DNA from: Bacteroidales bacterium
Lineage (GTDB): Bacteria; Bacteroidota; Bacteroidia; Bacteroidales; UBA932
DNA: 39,940 bases
Assembly: GCA_017548505.1 (NCBI GenBank)
Contig: JAFYZX010000064.1
Coordinates: 1-39,940 of the forward strand
Direction of reading: 5' to 3'
Shown here one piece after another: positions 30,428 through 38,764 of this stretch. A model generated the notes under the pieces. That model had not been told where the DNA came from. It saw only the letters and a list, made by a program, of their open reading frames with translations, and searched no databases. The position numbers and the translations under genes were made by a program. The stretch's first letter is position 1. Every line of letters starts with the position of its first letter.

Positions 30428-31759
30428 ATGAAAAAAATTTTGGTCATATACACCGTTCTCGCTTTGGCTTTCGGCACGGGAGCAAATGCCCAGGAATCAA
30501 GGCTTTGGACTTTGCAGCAGTGCATAGAGTATGCCAGGCAGAACAACCTGCAGGTCAAGATGGAAGAGATTGGCGTGGAGCAGGCTGAAGGAAACCTCAC
30601 ACAGTCCAAATGGGACCTGGCTCCAAGCATAAATGCCGGCCTTAGCCACAGCATGAGTTGGGGAAGAAGCGTCAATCTCCAGACTCTGGAGATAATAAAG
30701 AATAAGAGGAGCATGTCCACCAGCGGAAACCTCAGCGCTTCCGCCACCATTTTCTCAGGATTCGCAAAGTTGAATTCCATAAAAAGCAATTACACTTCCC
30801 TCCAGATAGCAAAAGAACAGGTAGAAAAGGTTAAGAACGATATCACGATTCAGATTACCAGAGCTTACCTTCAGCTGCTGCTGGCAAGGGAGATAGAGCG
30901 CAGCGCCATCGAAAGCTGCAACAGCACTGCCGAGCAGGTGGACCGTACAGCCAAGCTGGTGGATGCCGGAAGCCAGGCCTACAGCACTCTGCTGGAGGTT
31001 CAGGCCCAGTTGGCCAACGAAAAATCACAGCTGGTAAGCGCTTCTTCAGACGTGAGAACCAACCTTCTGACTCTGATGCAGCTTCTGGATCTGCCTGCCG
31101 AAATGCAGAAGGATTTCGACATTGCGGCACCGGACAGCACCCTTAGCGAAAACCTTCTTCCGGAAGGAACGGTGGACGGGATTTTCAGCCAGGCCCTCCA
31201 GCTTCCGCAGGTAAAAATCGCCGAGTACAATCTTGAAAAAAGCAAATACGATTTCAAGGCGATAAGGGCGAGAATGCTGCCTTCACTTTCCGTTCAGGCG
31301 GGCTACGGTTCCTATTATACAGACGGCCAGAGCGGGGCTTTCTTCACCCAGTTCGAGCATAACAAGAACCCTTCTGTGGGATTCTCCCTTAGCATTCCTG
31401 TTTTCAACGGCTTTTCTTCAAGGATTGCGGCCAGGAACGCAAGACTGGCCTCTGAAAACACGGCCCTGATGCTGGAAGTGCAGAAGCAGTCTCTCTACAA
31501 GGAAATCCAGACAGCATACAACGAGGCGTTCAATGCTCTAGAGAGGATGAAGGCGGCCAGGGAAAACATGAGAAGCATACAGGAATCTTTCACCTATACG
31601 GAAAACAAGTTCAACGTGGGAATGATGAACGCCACGGACTACAACATCGCCAAGACTAACCTGTTCAAGGCGGTAAGTGCCTATTACCAGGCCAAGTACC
31701 AGTATCTGTTCGAGGTTAAGATCCTGGATTTCTATAAAGGCAAGGCCATAAATTTATAA
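30428..31759 (+). CDS. TolC family outer-membrane efflux/secretion channel
   Basis: The product has 443 residues from the ATG at 30428; the frame is open upstream to 30362 but overlaps the terminator. The signal peptide ends near ANAQ. It has two outer-membrane efflux repeats: about 25-220 (WTLQQCIEYARQNNLQVKMEEIGVEQAEGNLTQSKWDLAPSINAG) and about 240-440 (LPQVKIAEYNLEKSKYDFKAIRARMLPSLSVQAGYG). Long coiled-coil stretches are typical of the periplasmic tunnel. It forms the outer-membrane exit for pumps and type I secretion. The adaptor gene follows 10 bp later. The nearest inner-membrane partner in the window is the C39 exporter just upstream, but it is on a different transcript. Confidence 0.93.
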   Translation: MKKILVIYTVLALAFGTGANAQESRLWTLQQCIEYARQNNLQVKMEEIGVEQAEGNLTQSKWDLAPSINAGLSHSMSWGRSVNLQTLEIIKNKRSMSTSGNLSASATIFSGFAKLNSIKSNYTSLQIAKEQVEKVKNDITIQITRAYLQLLLAREIERSAIESCNSTAEQVDRTAKLVDAGSQAYSTLLEVQAQLANEKSQLVSASSDVRTNLLTLMQLLDLPAEMQKDFDIAAPDSTLSENLLPEGTVDGIFSQALQLPQVKIAEYNLEKSKYDFKAIRARMLPSLSVQAGYGSYYTDGQSGAFFTQFEHNKNPSVGFSLSIPVFNGFSSRIAARNARLASENTALMLEVQKQSLYKEIQTAYNEAFNALERMKAARENMRSIQESFTYTENKFNVGMMNATDYNIAKTNLFKAVSAYYQAKYQYLFEVKILDFYKGKAINL

Positions 31760-31769
31760 ACACAGACCA

Positions 31770-32993
31770 ATGGCAAAGAAGAAGAAAAAGAGCATCTGGT
31801 GGATAGCGGCAGCGGTCCTGATCGTGATCCTGATGATTGCATCCAAGACGTGCAAGCAGGACAAGACTCCAGTAGTGGACACTTCCAAAGTGGAAAGGAT
31901 GACCATTACAGAAACAATACCGGCAAACGGCAAGATCCAGCCTGTTACGGAGGTAAAGATTTCCCCGGACGTTTCCGGAGAAATCGTGGAACTTCACGTA
32001 AAGGAAGGAGACAGGGTGAAGAAGGGAGACCTTATCATCAAGATCAAGCAGGACATCTACCTTTCTGCAGTTGACCAGGCAATGGCATCGGTTAACGCCG
32101 CAAGAGCTTCCTACAAGCAGCAGCAGGCACAGACTCTGCGTGCAAAGCAGAACTACGACCGCTATGCCAAACTCTATGAACTGAGGACAGTTTCCAAGGC
32201 CGAGTACGAAGCCGCCAGCGCGGAATGGGATGTGGCACAGCAGCAGCTGGATGGAGCCAAGTACAACATCTCCAGTGCGGAAGCCCGTTTGAAGGAAGCT
32301 CGGGAAAACCTGGTTAAGACCACTATCTACTCCCCTATGGACGGTATCATTTCCAAACTTAGCGTGGAACTCGGAGAAAGGGTTGTGGGAACAAGCCAGA
32401 TGGCGGGAACGGAAATGTTCCGCGTGGCTGACTTCAGCCAGATGGAGGTGCTGGTGGATGTCAACGAGAACGACATCATCCGCCTCAACCCCGGAGACAG
32501 CGCCCAGATTACCGTTGACGCCTATACGGACCGCACCTTCTACGGGGTTGTCACTGAGGTTGCAAACTCCTCCAAAAGCTCCACAACAACTTCTCTGGAC
32601 CAGGCCACAACCTTTGAGGTTAAGGTCAGGATTTCTCCTGAGTCATACATGGATCTTCTTTCCGAGAACTCGTCTCCGTTCCGTCCGGGAATGAGCGCTT
32701 CCGTCCAGATCCAGACCAGCAGGGCAGAGAATGTTCTTGCCCTTCCGGTTTCCGCAATAACCTCCAGGAGCGATCTTGGAGAAAGCGGAAAGGCATTTGT
32801 ATTCACCTATTCCGCCAAGGATCAGACCGTCCATCCTGTAGCCATAAAGACCGGCCTCCAGGATATGACTCACGTTCAGATAACGGATGGCCTTTCAGAC
32901 ACTTCCGTTATTGTGACCGGACCGTTTGCCGCAATCAGCAAGACTCTCAAGGACGGAATGAAGGTCAAGGTCTCACAGGCAAAGACAAAATAA
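31770..32993 (+). CDS. Periplasmic adaptor (membrane-fusion protein), HlyD/MacA type
   Basis: The product has 407 residues. A basic N-terminus (MAKKKKK) is followed by one membrane helix (IWWIAAAVLIVILMIAS). Next are a biotinyl-lipoyl half-domain (VSGEIVELHVKEGDRVKKGDLIIKI), a helical hairpin (about 90-185, AMASVNAARASYKQQQAQTLRAKQNYDRYAKL), the second lipoyl half (YSPMDGIISKLSVELGERVVGT), a beta-barrel domain, and a membrane-proximal domain ending in GMKVKVSQAK. It bridges an inner-membrane pump and TolC. No MacB or RND pump gene follows. The next gene is tsaB, an order I recall from other Bacteroidales, so its true partner is open. Confidence 0.92.
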   Translation: MAKKKKKSIWWIAAAVLIVILMIASKTCKQDKTPVVDTSKVERMTITETIPANGKIQPVTEVKISPDVSGEIVELHVKEGDRVKKGDLIIKIKQDIYLSAVDQAMASVNAARASYKQQQAQTLRAKQNYDRYAKLYELRTVSKAEYEAASAEWDVAQQQLDGAKYNISSAEARLKEARENLVKTTIYSPMDGIISKLSVELGERVVGTSQMAGTEMFRVADFSQMEVLVDVNENDIIRLNPGDSAQITVDAYTDRTFYGVVTEVANSSKSSTTTSLDQATTFEVKVRISPESYMDLLSENSSPFRPGMSASVQIQTSRAENVLALPVSAITSRSDLGESGKAFVFTYSAKDQTVHPVAIKTGLQDMTHVQITDGLSDTSVIVTGPFAAISKTLKDGMKVKVSQAKTK

Positions 32994-33005
32994 TTTTCCT
33001 CAGCG

Positions 33006-33710
33006 ATGGGCAAATTCATTCTTCTTGTAGAATCGGCCACGGACACCTGCTCGGCAGCTCTTTCTGACGGGGACATTCTCCTTGCCCAGAAAGTCTGCCG
33101 CATTGCCAGAAGCCACGATACGGTCCTGGCTCCACTGATTGACGGGATTCTTAAGGAAAATGGAGTAAAACCGGCAGACCTTGCCGCAGTAGCCGTAAGC
33201 GAAGGCCCGGGAAGCTATATGGGCCTGAGAATCGGTGTCTCCCTGGCTAAGGGAATTGCCTACGCCGCCAAGACCAATCTCATAGGTATCAGCACACTGG
33301 CGGTCATAGCGCGCTGTGCCTTAGAGGAAACGGGCAAAAAGTTCAGCCATATAATTCCAATGATCGATGCCGGAAGAATGGAAGTCTATACCGCCGTATT
33401 TGACGGAAACTGCAACCAGACTGAAAAGACAGAGGCAAAGATTCTGGACGAAAACAGTTTCAGGGACCTAATAAAAGAAGGCCCCGTCCTCTTTGCAGGA
33501 AACGGAGCCCCTAAATTCGGGCATCTTCTGGAAGAAAAGCTTGGAGCCCTGCCGGAAAACGTTATAATCATGGAGCAGACTCCACTTGCCTCAGGTCTTG
33601 TGACTGATGCCGCCAAGGCTCTGGAAAAAGGAAGGTTTGCGGACCTTGCCTATTTCCAGCCTTTCTATCTGAAGGATTTTATTCCTGGCAAACAGAAGAA
33701 ACTGCTTTGA
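33006..33710 (+). CDS. tsaB: tRNA threonylcarbamoyladenosine biosynthesis protein TsaB
   Basis: The product has 234 residues. It is an ASKHA-fold partner of TsaD in making t6A37 of ANN-decoding tRNAs. Diagnostic segments are the N-terminal LLVESATDTCSAALSDG, RSHDTVLAPLIDGILKENG and SEGPGSYMGLRIGVSLAKGIAYA (family GPGSFTGLRIG). It starts 12 bp after the adaptor gene, probably co-transcribed. Its last 32 bp overlap the end of the convergent lipoprotein gene. Confidence 0.94.
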   Translation: MGKFILLVESATDTCSAALSDGDILLAQKVCRIARSHDTVLAPLIDGILKENGVKPADLAAVAVSEGPGSYMGLRIGVSLAKGIAYAAKTNLIGISTLAVIARCALEETGKKFSHIIPMIDAGRMEVYTAVFDGNCNQTEKTEAKILDENSFRDLIKEGPVLFAGNGAPKFGHLLEEKLGALPENVIIMEQTPLASGLVTDAAKALEKGRFADLAYFQPFYLKDFIPGKQKKLL

Positions 33711-34812
33711 CCAGCCCTTTGTTGTCAAAGATATCCTTTCCCACAATCTCCCCTGCCTTGTTGAAAATGAACATGGCCGGAAGCTTTGTCACATTGTAGG
33801 AAACAAGTGAAGCGGCCTTGCTGTCGCAGACGTTTATCCAAGGGAAACGGTTCACTATGGAGTTCCAGTAAGCCTTGTCTGTCCCCACGCATACGGAGTA
33901 GATTTCCAGGCCGCGTCCGCTGAACTGGCTGTAAATCTTCTCAAGTTCTGCGTTGAACATCTTCTGGGTATTGTCTTCCGGATTCCAGAAAAGGAGGATA
34001 AACGGTTTCCCGGACAGGTCGGTCAGGTTCCTGATCTGCGCGTTGTTGTCCGCAAGCGCAATATTCGGGAAACTGATCTGGTTTACGTCCTTCATCCTGT
34101 AGGACAGTTCCATCTCGTTGAAAAGGGAGACGGCTTCCTTATCCAAAGCGGCCACGTATGGGGAATTCGGATAAATTGTCTGCAGGGAATCGGCGAGCTG
34201 ACGGTAGTAAACCCCGTCCGTCAGTTCGGAGAACAGCGGGAAGTTTTCGTTGAACTGCCTGTAGAGATTTCTCAGGTTGGTGAAGGAATAAGGGTTCTTC
34301 ACAAGATGCTTTACGGCTGCCTGCTTCTGCGCAACATAGAGTTTGCCCAGTTCCAAGCGGAGCCTCTTCACAGACTCCACATCGCCGGTTTCGTTGCAGG
34401 CAATGAGCTGTACGCTAAGGGAATCAAATGATTTCTGGCTCTTTGCGATGGCCTGGTCCACGCCCTGGAGAAGCTCGCTCTCCTTGCTGCCGGAAATCTT
34501 CAGACTCCGCCCGTTGGAATCCAACTCCACCTTGGCCCTGTCTCCAGGGGCAAGAAGCAGGGAGGCCACACGGATTCCGTTATAGTCCAGATAGTAGAAG
34601 TTAGGAGACTGGTACGGGAGGTCTATCTTGATGGAAGCCTTTCCTGCAGCGTCTGTCTTGAGGGTGTCCACTACATCCACCTTGTTGACATTAAGAACGC
34701 TGAGCAGGACATCCTTGTTGGCAGCCCCGTCTATCTTGAGTTTCAGTGATGCCTTGTCGCTTGAGCAGGCGCAGAATGCCAGCACTGCGGCCAGGTATAA
34801 AAGCTTTTTCAT
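33679..34812 (-). CDS. Lipoprotein with thioredoxin-like fold lacking CxxC
   Basis: The product has 377 residues. The lipoprotein signal ends at CAC followed by SSDK. An N-terminal DUF4369-like beta domain (about 20-110) and a helical middle precede a TlpA/AhpC-type thioredoxin-like domain from about 255. That domain has LTDLSGKPFILLFWNPEDNTQK, GLEIYSVCVGTD, WINVCD and LPAMFIFNKAGEIVGKD with the cis-Pro. At the position of the redox motif (WxxCxxC) it reads FWNPEDNTQK (275-284), without cysteines. So it cannot be a thiol oxidoreductase of the usual kind and may bind a ligand or act as a scaffold. It starts 18 bp after the HIT gene, likely the third gene of the greA operon. Confidence 0.85.
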   Translation of the reverse strand: MKKLLYLAAVLAFCACSSDKASLKLKIDGAANKDVLLSVLNVNKVDVVDTLKTDAAGKASIKIDLPYQSPNFYYLDYNGIRVASLLLAPGDRAKVELDSNGRSLKISGSKESELLQGVDQAIAKSQKSFDSLSVQLIACNETGDVESVKRLRLELGKLYVAQKQAAVKHLVKNPYSFTNLRNLYRQFNENFPLFSELTDGVYYRQLADSLQTIYPNSPYVAALDKEAVSLFNEMELSYRMKDVNQISFPNIALADNNAQIRNLTDLSGKPFILLFWNPEDNTQKMFNAELEKIYSQFSGRGLEIYSVCVGTDKAYWNSIVNRFPWINVCDSKAASLVSYNVTKLPAMFIFNKAGEIVGKDIFDNKGLVKAVSSVCQE

Positions 34813-34830
34813 AATCTGTCGCTGGGTAAA

Positions 34831-35226
34831 CTAAAGTTCCTTCCTTATCTTTTCTGCAATTTCCTCCATCTGCTCCGGAGTCGGATGCAGTTTCTTTGCA
34901 CCGTCGAAATCGAGGTCTCCCTCGTTGTTCATAGGAACCAGATGTATGTGTGCGTGAGGCACTTCCAGGCCAATCACAGCAACCCCTATCTTGCGGCAAG
35001 GGATAGCCCTCTTCTGGGCCTCGGCGATCTTCTTTGCAAACTTCCACAGGCCGGCATAGTACTCGTCTTCATAGTCGAAGATATAGTCCTTCTCGTCCTT
35101 AGGAACAACCAGGGTATGCCCCATCTGTACCGGAGAAATGTCCAGGAATGCAAAGTAGTCTTCTGTCTCGGCGATCTTGTAGCAAGGAATCTCTCCCGCT
35201 ATGATTCTTGAAAATATTGAAGCCAT
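34831..35226 (-). CDS. HIT family nucleotide-binding hydrolase
   Basis: The product has 131 residues. The N-terminus SIFSRIIAGEIPCYKIAETEDYFAFLDISPVQMGHTLVVPK is typical of HinT-like proteins. The catalytic histidine triad is HAHIHLVP at about 95-102. Members hydrolyse phosphoramidates of AMP or similar nucleotidyl bonds. It starts 18 bp after greA stops on the same strand. Confidence 0.94.
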   Translation of the reverse strand: MASIFSRIIAGEIPCYKIAETEDYFAFLDISPVQMGHTLVVPKDEKDYIFDYEDEYYAGLWKFAKKIAEAQKRAIPCRKIGVAVIGLEVPHAHIHLVPMNNEGDLDFDGAKKLHPTPEQMEEIAEKIRKEL

Positions 35227-35244
35227 CTTCTTATGATTTTGTGC

Positions 35245-35718
35245 TTAGAGTGAAATGTCCAGGATCTCGAACTTGATGATTCCGGCAGGAGCGTTGACGT
35301 CCACAACCTCGCCCTTCTTCCTTCCGAACAGAGCCTTGCCGATAGGAGTGGAAACGGCCAGCTTGCCCTGCGCCAGATTGGCCTCGCTCTCTCCCACCAG
35401 GGTGAACACCATCTTGGCTCCGGTCTTGAGGTTCTTGACCGTAACCTTGTTGAGCATTCCCACCTGATTGGTGTTTATCTGGGATTCGTCTATGATCTTT
35501 GCGTTAGCGATAAGATCCTGCATCTTGCTTATTTTCAGCTCAAGAAGTCCCTGTGCCTCGCGAGCCGCGTCATATTCCGCATTCTCTGAAAGGTCTCCCT
35601 TGTCTCTTGCTTCCGCGATTGCCCTTGATATGGCCGGCCTCTGGACGGAAATCATATCGTTGAGTTCCTCCCTGAGTTTCTCCAGGCCTTCCGCTGTTAC
35701 ATAATGTACTTTTGCCAT
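35245..35718 (-). CDS. greA: Transcription elongation factor GreA
   Basis: The product has 157 residues, full length. The N-terminal coiled coil (VTAEGLEKLREELNDMISVQRPAISRAIAEARDKGDLSENAEYDAAREAQGLLE) carries the acidic tip DLSENAEYDAA that enters the polymerase secondary channel and stimulates cleavage of backtracked RNA. The C-terminal domain has the typical GKALFGRKKGEVVDVNAPAG. It is the first gene of the greA-HIT-lipoprotein run. A hairpin lies in its leader. Confidence 0.97.
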   Translation of the reverse strand: MAKVHYVTAEGLEKLREELNDMISVQRPAISRAIAEARDKGDLSENAEYDAAREAQGLLELKISKMQDLIANAKIIDESQINTNQVGMLNKVTVKNLKTGAKMVFTLVGESEANLAQGKLAVSTPIGKALFGRKKGEVVDVNAPAGIIKFEILDISL

Positions 35719-35738
35719 AACATAAAAATTAAGAAGAA

Positions 35739-35750
35739 TCCCGGTCGGGA
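35739..35750 (-). other. Small hairpin in the greA leader
   Basis: TCCCG (35739-35743) pairs with CGGGA (35746-35750), leaving a 2-nt centre. It lies about 20 bp before the greA ATG in the predicted 5' leader. Its effect is unknown. Confidence 0.35.
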
Positions 35751-35775
35751 CTCCCCTGCGTTATCTTTAACAGTG

Positions 35776-35783
35776 CAAATCTA
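35776..35783 (-). promoter_or_regulatory. -7 promoter element, TAGATTTG, for greA
   Basis: This is an exact match to TAnnTTTG, 57 bp upstream of the greA ATG. It overlaps the last codons of ribF. Confidence 0.45.
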
Positions 35784-36668
35784 CAAAAAATACTTCAAAC
35801 AATTCTCCTTGTCCTTTTCAAGCTGGAGCTTAAGTTCAGACAAAGAGGAGTATTTCTTCTCGCTACGGATTCTTTCCACAAACTTCAATCCCAAATCCAG
35901 TCCGTAGATATCCTCGTTAAAATCAAGGATATGCGTTTCTATGGAGATATGCGTTCCATTGCTTACAGTAGGACGGGTTCCTATGTTGCATATTCCCTTG
36001 AAATGCCTTCTTCCCAGATTTACCTTCACGGCATATACTCCGTTTCCCGGAATCAGCTTCAAAGGGTCGTAGAGTTTGAGGTTTGCCGTTGGGAATCCGA
36101 TGGTTCTCCCCAGATGGTTTCCGGAAACAACCACTCCCTTGAGGGCATATTCCCTGCCCAAAAAGGCAGATGCTTTCTTCACGTCTCCCTTTTCCAGAAG
36201 CCTGCGGATCTTGGTTGAAGACGGAACCTGTCCGTCCAGGGTGAACTCCTCCACCCTTACCACTTCCAGAGAGCAGCGGCGGCAGATTTCCATCATCTCC
36301 TCCTGGCTCTTGCCCTGGTCGTGGCCTATGTGGTGGTCATATCCAATTACCAGAATTTTCACCCCGCATTGCCCTATCAGATATTCCTTTATGAATTCTT
36401 CCGTGGAAAGCAGGCTGAACTCCTTTGTGAACTCCAGCACCGTGACCTCGTCTATGCCAAGGCCCTTTATCAGCGCGCGCTTTTCCTCCAGGGAAGTCAG
36501 AAGCCTGAGATTATAGGCCTCCTGCTGGAGCACGCTGCGAGGATGAGGCCAGAATGTAACCACCTGGCTCTTAAGGCCTTTTTCCTCAGCGATGCTCTTT
36601 ACCTTCAGGATCACCTTGTGGTGTCCAAGATGCATCCCGTCAAAGAATCCTGTTGCCGCTACGCTCAT
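35781..36668 (-). CDS. ribF: Bifunctional riboflavin kinase/FAD synthetase
   Basis: The product has 295 residues. The N-terminal FMN adenylyltransferase domain has TGFFDGMHLGHH (family GxFDGxHxGH, residues 6-17), VIGYDHHIGHDQ and PSSTKIRRLLEKGDV. The C-terminal riboflavin kinase domain has GRTIGFPTANLKL, GVYAVKV and GTRPTV, with the nucleophilic Glu in SIETHILDFNEDIYG. It makes FMN and FAD from riboflavin. The ATG overlaps the xseB stop (ATGA). The protein starts close to the FAD-synthetase motif, shorter at the N-terminus than the E. coli form. Confidence 0.95.
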   Translation of the reverse strand: MSVAATGFFDGMHLGHHKVILKVKSIAEEKGLKSQVVTFWPHPRSVLQQEAYNLRLLTSLEEKRALIKGLGIDEVTVLEFTKEFSLLSTEEFIKEYLIGQCGVKILVIGYDHHIGHDQGKSQEEMMEICRRCSLEVVRVEEFTLDGQVPSSTKIRRLLEKGDVKKASAFLGREYALKGVVVSGNHLGRTIGFPTANLKLYDPLKLIPGNGVYAVKVNLGRRHFKGICNIGTRPTVSNGTHISIETHILDFNEDIYGLDLGLKFVERIRSEKKYSSLSELKLQLEKDKENCLKYFL

Positions 36669-36877
36669 TGCTCCTGAGAATTTTCGTCCATAATCGCGGA
36701 GATTCTCTCCTTGTAACCCCTGAGCTTTCCCTTGCAGAAAGCTATCAGTGCCATTCCCTTCTTGATGTCCTCTTCCAAACGGTCCAGCGGGGCGTTCTTG
36801 TCCTCCACTCTCTCCACTATTGCCTCAAGAAAGGCTATTGCCTGCTCATAGGTAAGATCTTCTTTCAATTCTTCCAT
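36665..36877 (-). CDS. xseB: Exodeoxyribonuclease VII small subunit
   Basis: The product has 70 residues. LTYEQAIAFLEAIVERVEDKNAPLDRLEEDIKKGMALIAFCKGKL is the family pattern (two helices that wrap the large subunit). It begins 1 bp after the xseA stop and overlaps the ribF start by four bases, so the three genes are translated together. Confidence 0.93.
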   Translation of the reverse strand: MEELKEDLTYEQAIAFLEAIVERVEDKNAPLDRLEEDIKKGMALIAFCKGKLRGYKERISAIMDENSQEQ

Positions 36878-36878
36878 A

Positions 36879-38141
36879 TTATTGTTCTGTTTTCTTTTCT
36901 ATAACAACATCCTTAGCTGTCAGGCTCACCTTGCCGTCTTTCATCATTATCACAAGCCTTGCCCCCTCAGCCACTGAAGATATATCCGTTACCTTCTGCC
37001 CGCCTATCGTAACTATTCCGTAACCGCGGTCCAGAATCCTCGACGGGTCCGCTCCCTGCAGCAGGGTAAGCACCCTGTCCAGAGAGTGAAGCCTTTCGTC
37101 TATGTTCCCCAGCGCCGCCTTCTCCAGCCTGAAGCGGAGGTTTGACAGCTTTTCTCCCCTTACTTCCGTGTAGTTTCTCAGGGAAGACGAGAATCTGGAA
37201 GATAGCCTTTCCAGTACATCCCCGCATCCGGAAAGAGCATCTTCCACTCCGGCAAACAGCCTGGAAGACACATCCTGCAGAGCCTCAAAGGCATCGGCGA
37301 ACCTTCCTATAATAAAATCCGCCGCCCCGGTCGGAGTCTTTACCCTGACGCTTGCCACCTCATCGCAGATATGGTTATCCCTTTCGTGCCCGATTCCGCT
37401 TATGACCGGAAGGGAACACAGGGCGATGCTTCTTGCTATCAGATAATCGTCGAAGCAGGCAAGGTCCAGGTTGCTGCCGCCACCCCTTATGAAAGCCACC
37501 GTGTCAAATTCCCCGGCCCTTTCCTCAATCAAGGAAAAAGCCTCAGCGATGCTCTCAGGAGCGCTTTCTCCCTGCATCGCAGCCTCAAACAGCTCTATCT
37601 CAAAGTCCACTCCGGAATCCTTAAGGTGCTTCAGGAAGTCTCCGTAGCCGGCCGCCCCCTCTGCGGAAACGATGGCAATCCTGTAAGGCAGAGCCGGAAC
37701 TTCCAGCTCCTTGTTCCTTTCAAGGAGGTCTTCCTCGGCAAGCCTCTTCAGAGTAGCCTGTTTCTTCGCCTCCAGGTCTCCGAGCGTATATGACGGATCC
37801 AAGTCCAGCACATTCAGGGAGAAGCCGTAAAGCTCGCTCATCTGGCTCTGGACATAGAGCATTACCTTGATTCCCTTCCTGAGCGGAGCACCGCAGCTAT
37901 CCTCAAAAGCCTGACTCAGAGCAGCCGCCCTGTAGGACCATATCGTACCCCTGGCCTTTGCCTCCACAACTCCTACGGCAGAGGTTTCCACCAGCTCCAG
38001 ATAGCAGTGCCCCCTGTTCCAGCTCACATTGGCTAGCTCGCACACAATCCACTGTGGAAGCCCTCCGGCATCCTCTATCAGACCTTTCACCTGAGAAATA
38101 TAGGCGGAAAGAGTCATATATTCCTGGCACATCTTTGGCAT
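36879..38141 (-). CDS. xseA: Exodeoxyribonuclease VII large subunit
   Basis: The product has about 420 residues with the start at 38141; ATGs at 38153 and 38117 are alternatives. The N-terminal OB domain (LSAYISQVKGLIEDAGGLPQWIVCELANVSWNRGHCYLELVE) is followed by the catalytic region. This has RIAIVSAEGAAGYGDFLKHLKDSG, FIRGGGSNLDLACFDD, PVISGIGHERDNHICDEVAS and RVKTPTGAADFI. A long C-terminal coiled coil comes next, and GYGIVTIGGQKVTDIS closes the protein. It degrades single-stranded DNA from either end together with XseB. Confidence 0.94.
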   Translation of the reverse strand: MPKMCQEYMTLSAYISQVKGLIEDAGGLPQWIVCELANVSWNRGHCYLELVETSAVGVVEAKARGTIWSYRAAALSQAFEDSCGAPLRKGIKVMLYVQSQMSELYGFSLNVLDLDPSYTLGDLEAKKQATLKRLAEEDLLERNKELEVPALPYRIAIVSAEGAAGYGDFLKHLKDSGVDFEIELFEAAMQGESAPESIAEAFSLIEERAGEFDTVAFIRGGGSNLDLACFDDYLIARSIALCSLPVISGIGHERDNHICDEVASVRVKTPTGAADFIIGRFADAFEALQDVSSRLFAGVEDALSGCGDVLERLSSRFSSSLRNYTEVRGEKLSNLRFRLEKAALGNIDERLHSLDRVLTLLQGADPSRILDRGYGIVTIGGQKVTDISSVAEGARLVIMMKDGKVSLTAKDVVIEKKTEQ

Positions 38142-38224
38142 AACAAAGTGCAAGGTACGAATAATTAATTGAAGAATCTTTTGCCGTTCATCTCAAAAAT
38201 CGTAACTTGCGAAAACATTTTTCC

Positions 38225-38749
38225 ATGAAAAAAACCTGGTACATAGTTTTCATTGTCCTGATCCTGATAATACTTGCACTGGTTATGATTTTTTATACCA
38301 AGGCAAGTCCGGACAATTTCGGCAAAAACCATCCTATTCCGGACGGACTGGAATATAATCTCCCGGTTACAGGGAAATCCCATAAGGCACCGGTAGACAC
38401 TCTCGATTCCAATTCCTGCCTGGTTCTCTGGAATGACATTCAAGGTGGCGTATACAAGTATGACTTCTTCTATGGTCCTCTCCCGGCCGGAGATATTTTC
38501 CTTAAGTGCTTTGAGGCAACCGAAAACATTCCGCTTTCCGTGAAGGAAATCCAGGAGCGCAGCAAAGTCCAGATCGATTCAACGGCGTCATTTACCCAAC
38601 TCGTCAATAAGCAGCAATTCTCTATCTATGAAGGAGATTGGGAGGATTATTACGCAGCCAGAATTGAAGTTTGGTTCAGGGACGCTGCTACAAATCAGGA
38701 GAGAAAACTTGTGGAGAAGATCTACCGTGTAGAAGGTTGGATGAGATAA
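38225..38749 (+). CDS. Membrane-anchored protein of unknown function
   Basis: The product has 174 residues from the ATG at 38225. One N-terminal membrane helix (WYIVFIVLILIILALVMIFY) is followed by a periplasmic domain of mixed strands. Notable stretches are LVLWNDIQGGVYKYDFFYGPLPAGDIFLKCFEATENIPLS and YYAARIEVWFRDAATNQERKLVEKIYRVEGW. No family was recognised. It is divergent from xseA and 15 bp before the formylglycine-enzyme-like gene, so the two are probably co-transcribed. Confidence 0.75.
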   Translation: MKKTWYIVFIVLILIILALVMIFYTKASPDNFGKNHPIPDGLEYNLPVTGKSHKAPVDTLDSNSCLVLWNDIQGGVYKYDFFYGPLPAGDIFLKCFEATENIPLSVKEIQERSKVQIDSTASFTQLVNKQQFSIYEGDWEDYYAARIEVWFRDAATNQERKLVEKIYRVEGWMR

Positions 38750-38764
38750 TAAATTAAAACTCAT

